Assembly: GCA_017530735.1 (NCBI GenBank)
Contig: JAFXMB010000142.1
Location: 1-42,017, forward strand
Source: Bacteroidaceae bacterium
GTDB lineage: Bacteria > Bacteroidota > Bacteroidia > Bacteroidales > Bacteroidaceae
Direction: 5' to 3'
DNA length: 42,017 nt
Shown here: positions 33,973 to 42,017 of the stretch, one piece after another
Position numbering within the stretch: the first letter of the stretch is position 1
Layout: every line of letters starts with the position of its first letter
Made by a program: the position numbers and the translations under genes
The notes under the pieces: generated by a model
The model's input: the letters and a program-made list of their open reading frames with translations, nothing else
Told to the model about the DNA's origin: nothing
Databases searched by the model: none

Positions 33973-36900
33973 TTATATTTTCTCTATTTGAACTTTCAGT
34001 GTGTACTCATCGAACGATACATCCTCAAACTTGTCAAGAGCGGGAACTATCTCGATTGAATCGGCCAGAACCTGACTCTTTATCCACTCCTCGTATTCGC
34101 GTACGGCGGCATCGGTCTGCTCATTGGACTCCAGACGCACTTTGATGCGGTCTGTAATCTCAAGACCTGTCAGTTTACGTACATCCTGGATACGCTTCTT
34201 GAGTTCACGGGCTATACCCTCGCGCTTGAGCTCATCGGTCAGCTGGATGTCAAGTGCGACGGTCAGCGTACCCTCGTTGGCTACTACCCAGCCCGGGATA
34301 TCCTCGCTGAAGATCTCAACCTCGGTGGTATCGACAGTAGCGGTAGTGCCGTTGATATCGAATGTGAAGCTGCCGTTCTGCTCCAGTGCGGCAACATCCT
34401 CCTGGCTCATGTTCTGAACAGCTGCGGCTACGCCCTTCATCAGAGGACCGAACTTCTTGCCCAGTATCTTGAAGTTGCACTTTACCTTCTTGACCAGAAC
34501 GCTTGTAGCGCCCTCCACGAACTCAACCTCCTTGACGTTGACCTCATCGCGGATAAGTTCCTTGACGGGCTCCAGATGTGAGCGGAGTTCGGCGGTAACG
34601 GGGATAAGTATCTTCTGCAACGGCTTGCGCACGTTGATCTTCACGTCATCACGCTTACGCAGTGCCAGCACCATTGAGGTAAGTTTCTGTGCAAGCTCCA
34701 TACGAGTCTCAAGTTCCTTGTCAACCAGGGAGTCATCGCACTTGGGATACTCGGCCAGATGAACTGATACCGGAGCCTTTGCGCATACGGCGGTAAGGTC
34801 ACGGAACAGACGGTCAGCATAGAACGGAGCAATGGGTGACATGAGTCTTGCTACGGTCTCCAGGCATGTGTAAAGGGTCTGGTAAGCAGCCAGTTTGTCA
34901 GCGCTCATGCTGCTGCCCCAGTAACGGTCACGGGTCAGGTGAACGTACCAGTTGGACAGGTAGTCGTTTACAAAGTTGGTGATCAGACGGCCGGCGCGTG
35001 TAGGCTCATAGTCGTCAAGGCTCTCGCGGACATCCTTGGTGAGTGAATTGAGTTCACTCAGTATCCAGCGGTCCATAACGGGACGCTCTGCTACTGCAAT
35101 CTGGGCGGCTGAATTGTCAAAACCGTCCACATTGGCATACTGGGCAAAGAACTTGTATGTGTTGTGCAGTGTGCCGAAGAACTTACGGGTTACATCCTTC
35201 ACGCCCTCCTCATCGAACTTGAGGTTATCCCAAGGCTGGGCGTTGGTTATCATGTACCAGCGCAGGGCATCGCTGCCGAACTTTTCAATCTCCTCAAACG
35301 GATCAACTGCATTGCCAAGACGCTTGGACATCTTGTTGCCGTTCTTGTCAAGCACAAGGCCGTTTGATATTACGGTCTTGAACGATACGCCGTTCTTGAC
35401 CATTGTAGCGATAGCGTGCAGCGTGTAGAACCAACCGCGTGTCTGGTCAACACCCTCGGCAATGAAATCGGCTGGGAATACGGTACCGTTGTCAATGAGT
35501 TCCTTATTCTCAAACGGATAGTGCATCTGGGCGAACGGCATGGCGCCGCTGTCAAACCAGACGTCTATCAGGTCAAGTTCACGCTTCATGGGACGGCCTG
35601 CCTCAGATACCAGGATGATGTCATCCACGTACGGACGGTGCAGGTCAATCTTATCGTAGTTTTCCTGTGTATAAACACCGGGCTGGAATCCTTTCTCCCT
35701 GAACGGGTTGGACTTCATAACACCGGCCTTTACAGACTTCTCAATCTCGTTGTAGAGTTCCTCAACAGAGCCGATGCACAACTCGTCGCCACTGTCGTTA
35801 CGCCATATGGGCAGCGGAGTACCCCAGTAGCGGCTGCGGCTAAGATTCCAGTCATTCAGGTTCTCAAGCCACTTGCCGAATCGGCCCGTACCGGTTGACT
35901 CAGGTTTCCACTTGATGGTGTTGTTGAGTTCAATCATCCTGTCACGGGCGGCCGATGCCTTGATGAACCAGCTGTCCAGAGGATAGTAGAGCACCGGCTT
36001 GTCGGTACGCCAGCAATGCGGATAGTTGTGAACGTGCTTTTCAATCTTGAATGCTGTGCCCTCCTGCTTCATGCGGATGCACAGATATATATTCAGATCC
36101 TCGGCCTTGGATGCGGCAGCCTCATCGTACTTGCCGCCCTCGTTGAACTTGGGATCATATGCGTTCTTTACGTAAGCGCCCTGATACTCCTTGTAGAGGT
36201 CTGCATCAACGCAGTTCTTTACGAAATCGGGATCCAACTCATCCATGAGCCAGTACTTACCGGTAAAGTCAACCATGGGACGGGTCTCCATCTTGCGGTT
36301 GATCATGAAGAGTGAAGGTATGCCGGCGGCCTTGGCAACGAATGCGTCATCGGCACCGAATGTGGGTGCTATGTGTACTATACCGGTACCGTCCTCGGTG
36401 GTTACGTAGTCACCGGGTATTACGCGGAAACCGGCATCGGAAGTCTTGATTGAACCGTCCTCATCCTTGAATACGGGCTTAACCCACGGGAACAACTGCT
36501 TGTAGTGCATGCCTACCAGGTCAGCGCCCTTGTACTCGGCAACAATCTGATAAGGGATTACCTTATCGCCCTGTGTGTAGGAGTCAAGTGCCAGTTCTGC
36601 GCCCTTGGGATCAAGGTAAGCGCTGAGACGCTCCTTAGCCATCACTGCTGTTACGGGCTGGCCATTGTAGGGGTTGTAGGTACGAACTGCAACGTAGTCA
36701 ATCTTGTTGCCTACGCAGAGTGCGGTGTTTGAAGGCAGAGTCCACGGGGTTGTGGTCCATGCCAGGAATACAGGTGTACCCCAGCCTGTCATCTCCGGTT
36801 TGGGATCAGTCATCGTGAACTGAGCGGTCACGGTGGTGTCCTTTACGTCACGGTAGCAGCCGGGCTGGTTCAGCTCATGGCTTGAAAGGCCTGTACCTGC

Positions 36901-37455
36901 TGCGGGTGAATAAGGCTGGATGGTATATCCTTTATAAAGATAGCCCTTGCCGTACAACTGCTTGAGCAGCCACCAGAGGGTCTCTATATAGCGATTATCG
37001 TATGTGATGTAGGGATTGTCAAGGTCTACCCAATAACCGATCTTCTGAGTCAGATCACTCCAGTGAGCCTTGTATTTCATAACCTCGGTACGGCAGTTCA
37101 TGTTATAGTCATCGACCGATATCTTCTTGCCTATATCCTCCTTGGTTATTCCCAGTTTCTTCTCAACTCCAAGTTCAACCGGCAGTCCGTGGGTATCCCA
37201 ACCGGCCTTACGGTTAACCTGATAGCCGCACATGGTCTTGTAACGGCAGAATGTGTCCTTTATGGTACGGGCCATAACGTGGTGGATACCGGGCATTCCG
37301 TTAGCCGAGGGAGGTCCCTCGTAGAACACGAATGAAGGACAACCTTCACGCTCCTTTATGCTGCGGGCAAAAAGATCCTCCTTAAGCCAGTCTTCCAACA
37401 CTTCCTTGTTGACCTTTGACAGGTCCAACTGTCCACGCTCAGCGAACTTTTTCAT
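33973..37455 (-). CDS. ileS: Isoleucyl-tRNA synthetase (long, eukaryotic-like / type 2)
   Basis: 1160 residues. Charges tRNA-Ile. Class I signatures: GIHH (56-59, the HIGH motif, in PPSANGMPGIHHVMART) and KMSKR (708-712). Domain order: catalytic Rossmann with inserted CP1 editing domain (TTTPWTLPSNTALCVG), anticodon-binding domain, then a C-terminal extension (about 950-1160; SFTFDINGTTATVDTTEVEIFSEDI) typical of the long form. Length and KMSKR (rather than KMSKS) place it with type 2 enzymes, which in other organisms are insensitive to mupirocin. First gene of the ileS-dksA-lspA-DUF4296 unit; divergent from the his genes. Confidence 0.96.
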   Translation of the reverse strand: MKKFAERGQLDLSKVNKEVLEDWLKEDLFARSIKEREGCPSFVFYEGPPSANGMPGIHHVMARTIKDTFCRYKTMCGYQVNRKAGWDTHGLPVELGVEKKLGITKEDIGKKISVDDYNMNCRTEVMKYKAHWSDLTQKIGYWVDLDNPYITYDNRYIETLWWLLKQLYGKGYLYKGYTIQPYSPAAGTGLSSHELNQPGCYRDVKDTTVTAQFTMTDPKPEMTGWGTPVFLAWTTTPWTLPSNTALCVGNKIDYVAVRTYNPYNGQPVTAVMAKERLSAYLDPKGAELALDSYTQGDKVIPYQIVAEYKGADLVGMHYKQLFPWVKPVFKDEDGSIKTSDAGFRVIPGDYVTTEDGTGIVHIAPTFGADDAFVAKAAGIPSLFMINRKMETRPMVDFTGKYWLMDELDPDFVKNCVDADLYKEYQGAYVKNAYDPKFNEGGKYDEAAASKAEDLNIYLCIRMKQEGTAFKIEKHVHNYPHCWRTDKPVLYYPLDSWFIKASAARDRMIELNNTIKWKPESTGTGRFGKWLENLNDWNLSRSRYWGTPLPIWRNDSGDELCIGSVEELYNEIEKSVKAGVMKSNPFREKGFQPGVYTQENYDKIDLHRPYVDDIILVSEAGRPMKRELDLIDVWFDSGAMPFAQMHYPFENKELIDNGTVFPADFIAEGVDQTRGWFYTLHAIATMVKNGVSFKTVISNGLVLDKNGNKMSKRLGNAVDPFEEIEKFGSDALRWYMITNAQPWDNLKFDEEGVKDVTRKFFGTLHNTYKFFAQYANVDGFDNSAAQIAVAERPVMDRWILSELNSLTKDVRESLDDYEPTRAGRLITNFVNDYLSNWYVHLTRDRYWGSSMSADKLAAYQTLYTCLETVARLMSPIAPFYADRLFRDLTAVCAKAPVSVHLAEYPKCDDSLVDKELETRMELAQKLTSMVLALRKRDDVKINVRKPLQKILIPVTAELRSHLEPVKELIRDEVNVKEVEFVEGATSVLVKKVKCNFKILGKKFGPLMKGVAAAVQNMSQEDVAALEQNGSFTFDINGTTATVDTTEVEIFSEDIPGWVVANEGTLTVALDIQLTDELKREGIARELKKRIQDVRKLTGLEITDRIKVRLESNEQTDAAVREYEEWIKSQVLADSIEIVPALDKFEDVSFDEYTLKVQIEKI

Positions 37456-37519
37456 TATAATTATCTGATATTCAAACTATTGTAACATTATCACGGGACC
37501 CCTGCCCCGTAATTTGCCG

Positions 37520-37527
37520 CAAATTTA
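37520..37527 (-). promoter_or_regulatory. -7 element of the ileS promoter
   Basis: On the minus strand TAAATTTG followed by C; -33 position reads TTCA, two bases off TTTG. Predicted start near 37513, leader about 58 nt. Confidence 0.55.
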
Positions 37528-37540
37528 CTCATTTTATTAT

Positions 37541-37548
37541 TAAGTTTG
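37541..37548 (+). promoter_or_regulatory. Possible -7 element of the his-ftsE-lysC operon
   Basis: TAAGTTTG matches TAnnTTTG; a TTTG at 37513-37516 is 24 bp upstream, a little far. It overlaps the expected -33 of the divergent ileS promoter. Predicted start near 37555, leader about 55 nt. Confidence 0.4.
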
Positions 37549-37609
37549 AAGATGGTAGACATCATTTTTAGTAACTTCGCGGCTGAAAAAAAACGGATAC
37601 CGACACTCT

Positions 37610-38200
37610 ATGAACATAGCAATAGTCAAATACAATGCCGGAAACATACATTCGGTCATAAATGCGCTGGGAAGACTCGGCGTAAAAGCACTTCTGACCG
37701 ACAATGAAGAAGAACTCAGAAGGGCCGATAAAGTGATATTTCCCGGTGTCGGTGAAGCCAGTACCACAATGGAGTACCTCAGGGCCCACAATCTGGACCG
37801 AATAATCAGGGATCTCAAGCAGCCTGTGTTGGGCATCTGCCTTGGCCAGCAGCTTATGTGCAGCCGCAGCGAGGAGGGTAATGCAGAGTGCCTGGGCATA
37901 TTTGACGTTCCGGTGCTCAAGTTCAACCCCCAGCGTCATGAGGACAAGGTTCCGCATATGGGTTGGAACACAATCGAGACTGACGGCAAGGGTATCTTCA
38001 AGGAATTCGATAAGCCCGAGTACGTATACTTTGTGCACAGTTTCTATGTTCCCGTCTGTGACTGGACCGCAGCCAGGACGGATTACATACTTCCGTTCAG
38101 TGCATCACTGCATAAGGACAATTTCTACGCCACCCAGTTCCACCCCGAGAAGAGCGGCGGCACCGGAGAGCGGATTCTTAAGAATTTTCTTGACATTTAA
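37610..38200 (+). CDS. hisH: Imidazole glycerol phosphate synthase, glutamine amidotransferase subunit
   Basis: 196 residues. Releases ammonia from glutamine and passes it to HisF. The class I amidotransferase triad is complete: Cys77 (GICLGQQLM), His178 and Glu180 (TQFHPEKSG). The FPGVGEASTTMEYL segment supplies the P-loop-like oxyanion region. Start ATG at 37610 gives the normal MNIAIVKYNAGN. It is followed by hisA after 3 nt; HisF partner is two genes downstream. Confidence 0.97.
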   Translation: MNIAIVKYNAGNIHSVINALGRLGVKALLTDNEEELRRADKVIFPGVGEASTTMEYLRAHNLDRIIRDLKQPVLGICLGQQLMCSRSEEGNAECLGIFDVPVLKFNPQRHEDKVPHMGWNTIETDGKGIFKEFDKPEYVYFVHSFYVPVCDWTAARTDYILPFSASLHKDNFYATQFHPEKSGGTGERILKNFLDI

Positions 38201-38203
38201 GAG

Positions 38204-38926
38204 ATGGATATCATTCCTGCCATTGACATAATAGACGGCAAATGCGTAAGGCTCACCAAAGGTGACTACAACGCCTGCAAGACATACAGCGACAACCCGC
38301 TGGATATGGCTCTCCGCTTTCAGGATGCAGGTATCCGCAGACTTCATCTGGTGGATCTGGACGGAGCCAAAAGCAAGCATATAGTAAACTACCCCACCCT
38401 TGAGGCGATTGCCGGACACACCGACCTCACAGTTGATTTCGGAGGCGGAATCAAATCCACCAGCGACCTTGAAACCGCTCTTGGATGCGGAGCCTCAATG
38501 GTAACCATAGGCAGCACCGCCGTTACTGACCCGGACCTGATGTCCAGGTGGATTGAGGACTTTGGCCAGGAGCACATTATCCTGGGGGCCGATGCCCGCG
38601 ACGGAAAGATATCAGTCAACGGATGGAAGGAGGACAGCGCACTGCAGCTGAGCGACTTTATCCATGATTATATGCAGAAAGGAATAACCCAGGTTCTCTG
38701 CACCGACATCAACAAAGACGGTATGCTGCAAGGCCCGTCAACTGACCTGTACCGCAGCCTGCTCAAGGAGTTTCCGGGCATATACCTGATTGCCAGCGGC
38801 GGTGTAAGTTCAGCCGATGACCTCATTCAGCTCAAGCAGGCCGGACTGCCCGCAGCAATAGTGGGCAAAGCCTATTACGAGGGCCGCATAACACTTGAGC
38901 AACTTTCACAACTAAGCCAAGAGTAA
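38204..38926 (+). CDS. hisA: ProFAR isomerase (phosphoribosylformimino-AICAR-phosphate isomerase)
   Basis: 240 residues, beta/alpha barrel. Amadori rearrangement in histidine synthesis. Catalytic Asp8 (PAIDIIDGKCVRL) and the second-half acid Asp129-region (GADARDGKISVNGW) are present, together with phosphate-binding VDFGGGIKS and IASGGVSS. Three nt separate it from hisH and from hisF. Confidence 0.97.
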   Translation: MDIIPAIDIIDGKCVRLTKGDYNACKTYSDNPLDMALRFQDAGIRRLHLVDLDGAKSKHIVNYPTLEAIAGHTDLTVDFGGGIKSTSDLETALGCGASMVTIGSTAVTDPDLMSRWIEDFGQEHIILGADARDGKISVNGWKEDSALQLSDFIHDYMQKGITQVLCTDINKDGMLQGPSTDLYRSLLKEFPGIYLIASGGVSSADDLIQLKQAGLPAAIVGKAYYEGRITLEQLSQLSQE

Positions 38927-38929
38927 GCC

Positions 38930-39685
38930 ATGTTAGCAAAGAGAATAATACCCTGTCTGGATATCTGTAACGGACGCACCGTAAAAGGCACCAACTTTGT
39001 AAACCTGCGCGATGCCGGAGACCCCGTGGAACTGGGTAGGCTTTACAGTGAACAGGGCGCCGACGAGCTGACCTTTCTGGATATCACAGCATCTTTTGAG
39101 GGACGAAAAACCTTTACAGAATTAGTTGAGCGCATAGCCGCCAACATCTCCATACCCTTCACCGTAGGCGGAGGCATACACGAGCTCAAGGATGTGGAGC
39201 GACTGCTCAAGGCCGGAGCCGATAAGGTATCGGTCAACTCGGCCGCTATAAAGAATCCGCATCTGATTGATGAGATTGCACTCAACTTCGGTTCGCAGGT
39301 ATGCGTGGCCGCCATTGACGCCAAGCAGACCGATGAGGGATGGCGCTGTTTCCTTAACGGAGGCCGCGTACCCACCGACCGCATGCTCTTTGAATGGGCG
39401 CATGAGGCTCAGGAGCGCGGAGCCGGCGAGATACTCTTTACCAGCATGGACCATGACGGCGTAAAGCAGGGATTCGCCAATGAGGCCCTGAGACATCTCT
39501 CCGATGAACTCAGCATACCCGTTATTGCATCGGGCGGAGCAGGCGCCAAGGAGCATTTCCGCGACGCTTTCACAGAGGGTCACGCAGATGCCGCACTGGC
39601 AGCCAGCGTTTTTCACTTCGGTGAGATACCAATTCCCGAATTAAAGCAGTACCTTTGCGACTTGAAAATTCCTATAAGAATATAA
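38930..39685 (+). CDS. hisF: Imidazole glycerol phosphate synthase, cyclase subunit
   Basis: 251 residues, barrel paralogous to HisA. Uses HisH ammonia to make IGP and AICAR. Catalytic Asp11 ([17 protein letters not shown]), the Asp in VAAIDAKQ, phosphate loops FTVGGGIHE and [12 protein letters not shown] are intact. Normal length. It lies 3 nt after hisA and 12 nt before hisIE. Confidence 0.97.
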   Translation: MLAKRIIPCLDICNGRTVKGTNFVNLRDAGDPVELGRLYSEQGADELTFLDITASFEGRKTFTELVERIAANISIPFTVGGGIHELKDVERLLKAGADKVSVNSAAIKNPHLIDEIALNFGSQVCVAAIDAKQTDEGWRCFLNGGRVPTDRMLFEWAHEAQERGAGEILFTSMDHDGVKQGFANEALRHLSDELSIPVIASGGAGAKEHFRDAFTEGHADAALAASVFHFGEIPIPELKQYLCDLKIPIRI

Positions 39686-39697
39686 TTATACCATAAG

Positions 39698-40294
39698 ATG
39701 GATATAGATTTTGAAAAAATGGGCGGTCTTGTACCCGCTATCATCCAGGACAATGTAACACGCAAGGTCCTGATGTTGGGCTTCATGAACAAGGAGGCCT
39801 ATGACAAGACCGTAGAGACCGGAAAAGTCACATTCTGGAGCCGCACCAGAAACTGCCTTTGGACCAAAGGTGAGACAAGCGGCAACTTCCTTAACGTCAA
39901 GGAGATTCTCCTGGACTGCGACAAGGACACACTGCTCATCAAGGCACGCCCCGAGGGCCCCGTATGCCACACAGGTGCCGATACCTGCTGGAACGAGCAG
40001 AACTCGGTTGACCTGAATTTCCTGTCATACCTGCAGGATTTCATCGACCGCCGTTTCAGGGAGATGCCCGAGGGCTCATACACCACATCACTCTTTAAGA
40101 GCGGCGTGAACCGTATGGCTCAGAAGGTTGGAGAGGAAGCCGTGGAGACCGTAATCGAGGCCACCAACGGTACTGACGACCGCCTGATCTATGAGGCATC
40201 GGACCTTATCTACCACCTCATTGTGCTGCTCACCTCAAAGGGACACCGCATTGAGGAACTGGCTGCCGAACTGGTAAAACGTCACAAAGAATAA
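39698..40294 (+). CDS. hisIE: Bifunctional phosphoribosyl-AMP cyclohydrolase / phosphoribosyl-ATP pyrophosphatase
   Basis: 198 residues. Catalyses steps 2 and 3 of histidine synthesis. The N-terminal HisI part (about 1-105) has TFWSRTRNCLWTKGETSGN and metal ligands in LLDCDKDTLLIK, with Cys74, Cys90 (GPVCHTGADTC) and Cys97 as zinc ligands. The C-terminal HisE part (about 108-198) has the MazG-like EEAVETVIEA helix with acidic metal ligands and ASDLIYHLIVLL. It stops directly before the ftsE ATG with no gap. hisG, hisD, hisC and hisB are not in the window. Confidence 0.96.
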   Translation: MDIDFEKMGGLVPAIIQDNVTRKVLMLGFMNKEAYDKTVETGKVTFWSRTRNCLWTKGETSGNFLNVKEILLDCDKDTLLIKARPEGPVCHTGADTCWNEQNSVDLNFLSYLQDFIDRRFREMPEGSYTTSLFKSGVNRMAQKVGEEAVETVIEATNGTDDRLIYEASDLIYHLIVLLTSKGHRIEELAAELVKRHKE

Positions 40295-41020
40295 ATGGAT
40301 ATTATCGATTATCGCAACGTTGAGGTCCGCCAGGAGGATATGTTCGTCCTGGGCGACGTCACATTTACGGTACAGGAAGGTGATTTTGTCTATCTCATAG
40401 GTAAGGTAGGTTCCGGAAAGAGTTCACTCTTCAAGACACTCTACTGTGAGATTGACGTACTCTGCCCCATGCCCGACAGCCACGCCATCGTGCTGGGCAT
40501 GGACCTGATGACCATCAAGAAGCGCCAGATTCCGCGTCTGCGCCGCCAGATGGGCATTGTATTCCAGGATTTCCAGCTACTTACCGACCGCAACGTATTC
40601 GATAATCTGAGTTTCGTGCTCAAATCCACAGGCTGGAAAGACAAGAAACTCATACACCAGAAGATATTCCAGGTACTGGGACTGGTAGGCATGGACACAA
40701 AAGGTTACAAGATGCCGCACGAACTCTCCGGCGGAGAGCAGCAGCGTATCTGCATAGCACGTGCCCTGCTAAACGACCCCAAACTCATACTGGCCGATGA
40801 GCCCACCGGCAATCTGGACCCCGAGACAGGCCACCAGATCATGGAGATTCTCCACAAAGTGGGACAGAGCGGCACAACCATCCTCATGATTACCCACAAC
40901 CTGCAGTGGATCCAGGAGTTCCCGGGCCGGGTATTCAAATGTGAGGGACGCAAACTGCTTGTAGATGCAGATGCCACTGTATCTCAGCAGGACGAAGACG
41001 AAAACTCAGAAAAACAGTAA
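40295..41020 (+). CDS. ftsE: FtsE-like ABC transporter ATP-binding protein
   Basis: 241 residues, one ABC ATPase domain. Walker A GKVGSGKS (36-43), Q-loop FQDFQLL, signature LSGGEQQ, Walker B LILADEP and H-loop ITHN are present. With FtsX it links the divisome to periplasmic peptidoglycan hydrolysis. No ftsX gene is adjacent; in Bacteroidota the two are often apart. It starts right at the hisIE stop and is followed by lysC after 4 nt, so it is part of an amino-acid operon. The protein also resembles other FtsE/LolD-type ATPases; the C-terminal acidic tail ([13 protein letters not shown]) is unusual. Confidence 0.88.
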   Translation: MDIIDYRNVEVRQEDMFVLGDVTFTVQEGDFVYLIGKVGSGKSSLFKTLYCEIDVLCPMPDSHAIVLGMDLMTIKKRQIPRLRRQMGIVFQDFQLLTDRNVFDNLSFVLKSTGWKDKKLIHQKIFQVLGLVGMDTKGYKMPHELSGGEQQRICIARALLNDPKLILADEPTGNLDPETGHQIMEILHKVGQSGTTILMITHNLQWIQEFPGRVFKCEGRKLLVDADATVSQQDEDENSEKQ

Positions 41021-41024
41021 TAAC

Positions 41025-42017
41025 ATGAAAGTATTGAAATTCGGCGGAACATCAGTTGGAACTCCGCAGCGAATGAAAGAAGTGAGCCGCCTGGTCACCG
41101 AAGACGGACAGCAGAAACTGGTAGTCCTTTCAGCCATGTCAGGCACAACCAACTCACTGGTAGAGATTGCCCAATACCTCTACGGAGGCAACAAGACAGG
41201 TGCAGACGATGTAATCAACCGTCTGCGTGCCAAGTACTACGCCCACGTACCCGAACTCCTGGACAAGAAGGAGAATCAGGATGAACTCCAGAAGTTCCTG
41301 GAGGAGAAGTTCAACTATCTCCAGTCATTCTACATTGACGGTTTCTCAGAGAAGGAAGAGAAGATAATACTTGCTCAGGGAGAGCTTATCTCAACATATA
41401 TGGTCACCTGCTACCTCAAGGAGCAGGGCATCAAGGCCGCATTGCTGCCGGCACTTGACTTCATGAAGACCAACGCCGACGCCGAGCCCGACATGCAGTT
41501 CATCTCAGAGAAGGCATCGGCCCAGCTCAAATCCGTTCCCGGCATGCAGATCTATATCACCCAAGGCTTTATCTGCCGCAATTATCAGGGTGACATCGAC
41601 AACCTGCAGCGCGGAGGCAGCGACTACACCGCATCCATCCTGGGCGCAGCCGTAAAGGCCGATGAGATCCAGATCTGGACCGATATTGACGGCATGCACA
41701 ACAACGATCCCCGTGTAGTTGACAAGACCCAGCCCGTACGCCACCTCCACTTTGAGGAGGCTGCCGAGTTGGCATACTTCGGAGCCAAGATACTCCACCC
41801 CACCTGCATTCAGCCTGCCAAGGCAGCCAACATACCCGTCCGTCTGCTCAACACCATGGAGCCCTCAGCTCCCGGTACGCTGATTGACAACCGCTCGGAG
41901 CCCGGCCGCATAGCAGCCGTTGCCGCCAAGGAGAACATCACCGCCATCAAGATAAAGTCAAGCCGAATGCTGCTGGCACACGGCTTCCTCAAGAAGGTAT
42001 TCGAGGTGTTCGAGACC
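41025..42017 (+). CDS. lysC: Aspartate kinase (3' truncated by window end)
   Basis: First 331 codons. Phosphorylates aspartate for lysine, threonine, methionine and diaminopimelate. The amino-acid-kinase domain has MKVLKFGGTSVG at the start, the TQGFICRNYQGDIDNLQRGGSDYTA region (trimmed key motif RGGSDYTA), WTDIDGMHNNDPRVV and ELAYFGAKILHP. The beginning of the first ACT regulatory domain (ITAIKIKSSRMLL) is reached at the edge. Whether it is monofunctional or fused to homoserine dehydrogenase cannot be seen; a position next to ftsE suggests the monofunctional, diaminopimelate-linked form. It begins 4 nt after ftsE. Confidence 0.95.
   Translation, partial: MKVLKFGGTSVGTPQRMKEVSRLVTEDGQQKLVVLSAMSGTTNSLVEIAQYLYGGNKTGADDVINRLRAKYYAHVPELLDKKENQDELQKFLEEKFNYLQSFYIDGFSEKEEKIILAQGELISTYMVTCYLKEQGIKAALLPALDFMKTNADAEPDMQFISEKASAQLKSVPGMQIYITQGFICRNYQGDIDNLQRGGSDYTASILGAAVKADEIQIWTDIDGMHNNDPRVVDKTQPVRHLHFEEAAELAYFGAKILHPTCIQPAKAANIPVRLLNTMEPSAPGTLIDNRSEPGRIAAVAAKENITAIKIKSSRMLLAHGFLKKVFEVFET

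Overview
The window is a chromosomal segment of a Bacteroidales bacterium, with GC content of roughly 50% by eye. The evidence is sigma-ABfr-type promoters (TTTG at -33, about 19 bp, TAnnTTTG at -7) before several transcription units, A-rich rather than Shine-Dalgarno leaders, and Bacteroidota protein families: DUF4296, a fimbrillin-like lipoprotein, a TamL-like Omp85 lipoprotein, fasciclin lipoprotein, a two-cysteine DksA and hisI/hisE fusion. The genus cannot be fixed from the sequence. Nearly all is dense core genome. I see no insertion sequence, prophage, integrase or CRISPR array, and no gene-free stretch over 300 bp.

Layout: (1) 2-907 is the C-terminal third of pyruvate phosphate dikinase, ending at a bidirectional terminator. 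(2) 975-8593 (minus) is a six-gene, mostly overlapping operon: bifunctional class A PBP, kdsB, secreted MORN-repeat protein, YhcH-family protein, glycogen branching enzyme glgB and an unknown membrane protein. (3) 8749-12166 (plus) holds pyrB-pyrI, a small outer-membrane barrel and glyA, ending at a strong terminator. (4) 12275-21896 is a sensory island. On the plus strand are a fimbrillin-like lipoprotein, a 7-TM membrane-bound AraC-type regulator and two stand-alone receiver proteins. Facing them on the minus strand are two paralogous histidine kinases with substrate-binding-protein-like sensors and lipoboxes, a TPR/TM/coiled-coil protein that stops exactly where a kinase H-box should begin, and a small two-TM protein. 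(5) 21970-27922 holds pdxB, uxaE, uxaC (uronate isomerisation) and a two-FAS1 lipoprotein. (6) 28057-28129 is tRNA-Lys(CTT) with its own promoter and a shared terminator. (7) 28180-31318 (minus) is a WalJ/YycJ-like metallo-hydrolase downstream of a TamL-like Omp85 lipoprotein; a TrmH-type methyltransferase is divergent. (8) 32159-37455 (minus) is ileS, dksA-like, lspA and a DUF4296 lipoprotein. (9) 37610-42017 (plus) is hisH-hisA-hisF-hisIE-ftsE-lysC, the last cut by the window end.

The most promising candidate for an undescribed system is region 4: two kinases and two receivers with no DNA-binding response regulator, combined with a kinase-less TPR sensor homologue and a membrane-tethered AraC regulator. 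Its wiring is my inference. The individual domains are clear from the sequence.
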